DNA from: Streptomyces sp. WM4235
GTDB lineage: Bacteria > Actinomycetota > Actinomycetes > Streptomycetales > Streptomycetaceae
Assembly: GCF_001279725.1 (NCBI RefSeq)
Contig: NZ_LGDE01000423.1
Coordinates: 1 to 54,576, forward strand
Direction: 5' to 3'
DNA: 54,576 bases
Numbering within the stretch: the first letter of the stretch is position 1; the number at the start of each line of letters is the position of its first letter. Both the position numbers and the translations under genes were made by a program. Of the stretch, positions 52,481 through 54,576 are shown in pieces. A model generated the notes under the pieces. It searched no databases. It worked only from the letters and a program-made list of their open reading frames with translations, and had not been told where the DNA came from.

Positions 52481-53695
52481 ATGGCCGACCGGGTCACGGT
52501 GATCGGCTGGGACGGTTCGCCCTTGACCGCGGCCGCCCGGTCCGCGCTCTCCGCCGCCACCCTCGTGGCCGGCGCGGCCCACCACCTCGCGCTCCCCGAG
52601 GTCCCCCCGGGCGCGGAACGCATCCGCCTCGGCAGCCTCGGCCTCGCCGCCCGCCGGATCGCCGGCCACCGCGGCACCGCCGTGGTCCTGGCCGACGGCG
52701 ACCCCGGCTTCTTCGGAGTCGTACGCACCCTGCGCGACCCCGAACACGGCCTCGAAGTCGAGGTGGTCCCCGCCGTCTCGGCCGTGGCCGCCGCCTTCGC
52801 CCGCGCCGGAATGCCCTGGGACGACGCCCAGGTCGTCGTGGCCCACCCCCGCACCCTGCGCCGCGCCGTCAACGTCTGCCGCGCCCACGGCAAGGTCGCC
52901 GTCCTCACCTCACCCGGAGCGGGCCCCGCCGAACTGGCCCTGCTGCTCGGCGGAGTCCACCGGACCTTCGTCATCTGCGAGGAACTCGGCACCGAACGGG
53001 AACGCGTCACCGTCCTCACCTCCGACCGGGTCGCCGACCACACCTGGCGCGACCCCAACGTCGTCATCGTCATCGGCGGCGCAGCCCAGGCCGGCGGCGT
53101 CGCGGCCGAACCCGGCTGGCTGCTCGGCCATGCCGCCGGAGGCGACCGGGGGTGGGCCCGACCGCAGGCCGACACCGGCGAGGGCGAGTCCGCCCTGCTG
53201 CGGGCCGCCCAGCTCGCCCGACTCGGCCCGCGCCCCGGCGACCTCGTCTGGGACATCGGCACCGGCTCCGGCACCCTCGCCCTGGACGCCGCCGCGTTCG
53301 GAGCCGCCGTCATCGCCGTCGACGCGGACCCGCACGCCTGCGCCCGCCTCGTCACCGCCGCCCGCGGCCGGGGCACACAGCTCCAGATCGTGAACGGCCG
53401 TGCGCCCCACGTCCTCGAAGACCTGCCCGAACCCGACGTCGTGCGGGTCGGCGGAGGCGGAGCCGAGGTCGTCGCCGCCGTCGCGGACCGGCGCCCCGAG
53501 CGGATCGTCAGCCACGCCTCGACCCGCGACGAGGCCGAGGCCATCGGCCGCACCCTCACCGAACACGGGTACGCCGTCGAGTGCGCGCTGCTCCAGTCCG
53601 TCGGCCTCGACACCCGCTCCTGGAGCGAACGGCAGCGCTCCGTCGTCTTCCTGCTGGCCGCCGAACGCCCGGCGAACCGCCCGGACAGGACCTGA
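52481..53695 (+). CDS. cobL: Precorrin-6Y C5,15-methyltransferase (decarboxylating), CbiE-CbiT fusion
   Basis: The 404-residue protein is a bifunctional corrin methylase. Residues ~1-200 form the CbiE-type tetrapyrrole methylase domain (VTVIGWDGSPLT, LADGDPGFFG, VPAVSAVAAAFARAGMPWDD). Residues ~210-400 form the CbiT-type SAM-dependent domain (GDLVWDIGTGSGTLALDAA, AVDADPHA). It methylates C5 and C15 and decarboxylates the C12 acetate in B12 synthesis. The fused form marks the aerobic-type cobL, and the gene is not truncated. Other cob genes should lie beyond the right edge. No B12 riboswitch is visible upstream. Confidence 0.93.
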   Translation: MADRVTVIGWDGSPLTAAARSALSAATLVAGAAHHLALPEVPPGAERIRLGSLGLAARRIAGHRGTAVVLADGDPGFFGVVRTLRDPEHGLEVEVVPAVSAVAAAFARAGMPWDDAQVVVAHPRTLRRAVNVCRAHGKVAVLTSPGAGPAELALLLGGVHRTFVICEELGTERERVTVLTSDRVADHTWRDPNVVIVIGGAAQAGGVAAEPGWLLGHAAGGDRGWARPQADTGEGESALLRAAQLARLGPRPGDLVWDIGTGSGTLALDAAAFGAAVIAVDADPHACARLVTAARGRGTQLQIVNGRAPHVLEDLPEPDVVRVGGGGAEVVAAVADRRPERIVSHASTRDEAEAIGRTLTEHGYAVECALLQSVGLDTRSWSERQRSVVFLLAAERPANRPDRT

Positions 53696-53813
53696 GGAAG
53701 GGCCCGGGGTAGGCTGACCGATCGGCTGTACCGCCCGCGGACCGCGCGACGTGGCGCAGTCCACAACGGACCGCGGTGATTTCTGGCCGACACGGCGGCC
53801 GGCGAGCGCGACA

Positions 53814-53936
53814 ATGCTCAGTGGTTGTCGTGCGTACGGGCGAGACACGAACGCGACGCACGGCGGCCCCGCTCGTTGGTCACGTGGGCGTCGGGCGATC
53901 GAAGAGGCAACACCGATGGGCGAGGGGTACGCATGA
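53814..53936 (+). CDS. Possible small ORF coupled to the following gene
   Basis: A 40-codon frame starts at ATG 53814 (MLSGCRAYGR) and ends MGEGYA with a stop that overlaps the next ATG as ATGA. The frame is open upstream to 53751. The overlap favours translation, but third-position G/C is low for this genome, so it may be a leader rather than a protein gene. No homology is recognised. Confidence 0.3.
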   Translation: MLSGCRAYGRDTNATHGGPARWSRGRRAIEEATPMGEGYA

Positions 53937-54576
53937 CTGACACCGGCCAGGTTCCGGGCGAGGGCCACCCGGACAACGCGGGCATGGTGGATCAGCAGAG
54001 CATCCCCGCCCCGGTCCCGCCGCAGATCCCGGCGGGCTACGCCTTCCAGGACCTCGTGGACAATCCGGCCGAGCCGGAGGACGAGGAACTGCTGCTGATG
54101 CCGAGCGGCCAGGGCGCGTGGAGCGATCCGCAGCTGGTCCCGCCGCCGGCCTTCCCGATCGAGCCGGCCCCCGCGTACGACGAGGCCCCCGCGTACGAGC
54201 AGTACGCGCAGCAGTCCGCGGCCCCGGCATACGCCGACCCGGCCGCCGCACCCCGGTTCCCCGAGCCGGCGGCGCCCGTCCACACCGAGCCCGCGCCCGT
54301 TCACCCCGAGGCGGCCGTCGCGCCCGCCTACGCCGAGCCCGCGCACCCGGGCTTCCCCGACGCCGGACAGCCCGAGCCCTTCTACAGCGCCGGTGCCCAC
54401 GAGGCGGGAGGCCGGGACTCCGGGTCGCTCGACCTCGGCGGCCTCCTGATCCCGTCGCCGGCCGCGCCGCCCGTCCCCCCGGCCCCCGCGGAGGCCGCCC
54501 CGGCCCCCGCCCCGCAGCCCGAGCCCGCCCCCGAACCGGTCGTCGCGGTCGAGCCCCCGCCCGTGGTGGTGGAGGC
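53933..54576 (+). CDS. Pro/Ala/Glu-rich protein, 3' end outside the window
   Basis: An open frame of 214 codons starts at ATG 53933 (GAGGGG 5 nt upstream) and runs off the right edge. The sequence begins MTDTGQVPGEGHPDNAGM. It then becomes a low-complexity Pro/Ala/Glu region with repeated PAYxEPA, PVHTEPAPVHPEAA and PAPEPVVAVEPPP-like units. There is no membrane segment, signal or catalytic motif in this part. It may be the disordered N-terminal extension of a larger enzyme. Since cobL is next to it, a cobalamin gene such as cobT is a possibility, but nothing seen here shows it. Confidence 0.65.
   Translation, partial: MTDTGQVPGEGHPDNAGMVDQQSIPAPVPPQIPAGYAFQDLVDNPAEPEDEELLLMPSGQGAWSDPQLVPPPAFPIEPAPAYDEAPAYEQYAQQSAAPAYADPAAAPRFPEPAAPVHTEPAPVHPEAAVAPAYAEPAHPGFPDAGQPEPFYSAGAHEAGGRDSGSLDLGGLLIPSPAAPPVPPAPAEAAPAPAPQPEPAPEPVVAVEPPPVVVE

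Overview
The window is Streptomyces chromosomal core DNA. It is very GC-rich, codon third positions are strongly G/C, genes start freely with GTG, and genes are packed with frequent 1-4 nt ATGA/GTGA overlaps. The gene set is also Streptomyces-like: a glnA4-type glutamine synthetase, infC-rpmI-rplT, pheST, argCJBDR, argH, metNIQ and cobL in one neighbourhood. From memory this is the order found around SCO1553-SCO1615 of S. coelicolor. I saw no tRNA, rRNA, CRISPR array, insertion sequence or prophage, and no in-frame TTA (bldA) codon in any gene I call.

Region by region. 18-6845 is a gamma-glutamylation catabolic cluster. A permease and a PuuD-like amidase run leftwards from a FadR-type regulator; a glutamine-synthetase-like ligase, an aldehyde dehydrogenase and an SDR run rightwards. 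The set fits ethanolamine use: glutamylate, oxidise the alcohol, oxidise the aldehyde, then release glutamate. A shared operator candidate lies in front of both arms. 6967-12915 holds a secreted phosphorylcholine-phosphatase-like HAD enzyme, a PLP amino-acid enzyme, a lone mycosin protease with a membrane partner, an SseB-like protein and a DUF1844 protein. 13000-20940 is translation machinery: an infC leader with a short uORF and a terminator, infC with an AUC start, rpmI, rplT, a SpoU-type RNA methyltransferase, an orphan PAS histidine kinase and pheST.

21378-29645 is accessory: an XRE/TPR regulator, a NUDIX enzyme, a hydroxyacyl-CoA dehydrogenase, a GHL10 hydrolase, a DUF1918 protein, a divergent EamA exporter/MocR regulator pair whose start codons overlap, a GNAT enzyme and a VOC protein. 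29755-39579 is arginine biosynthesis: argCJBDR under an ArgR-type operator, then an L,D-transpeptidase, a flavin split-barrel protein and a HEAT-repeat protein on the other strand, then argH. Just before argH lies a remnant of argG: its promoter and ARG box are fused to the last ~70 codons, with the other ~330 codons missing.

39626-48095 contains a HAD-like protein, a TetR/MFS efflux pair with a perfect palindromic operator, a large membrane-anchored repeat protein, PlsC, a glycerophosphodiesterase, a sigma-like factor, a GNAT enzyme and two small membrane proteins. 48096-51610 is the metNIQ methionine importer, preceded by a broken HAD gene and an apparently leaderless Cys-rich leader peptide. 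The window ends with a GNAT enzyme, cobL (precorrin-6Y methylase) and a Pro/Ala-rich open frame that runs off the edge.

The themes that stand out are regulatory: dyad operators, leaderless promoters, an attenuator-like infC leader, a Cys-rich uORF and the argG deletion scar.
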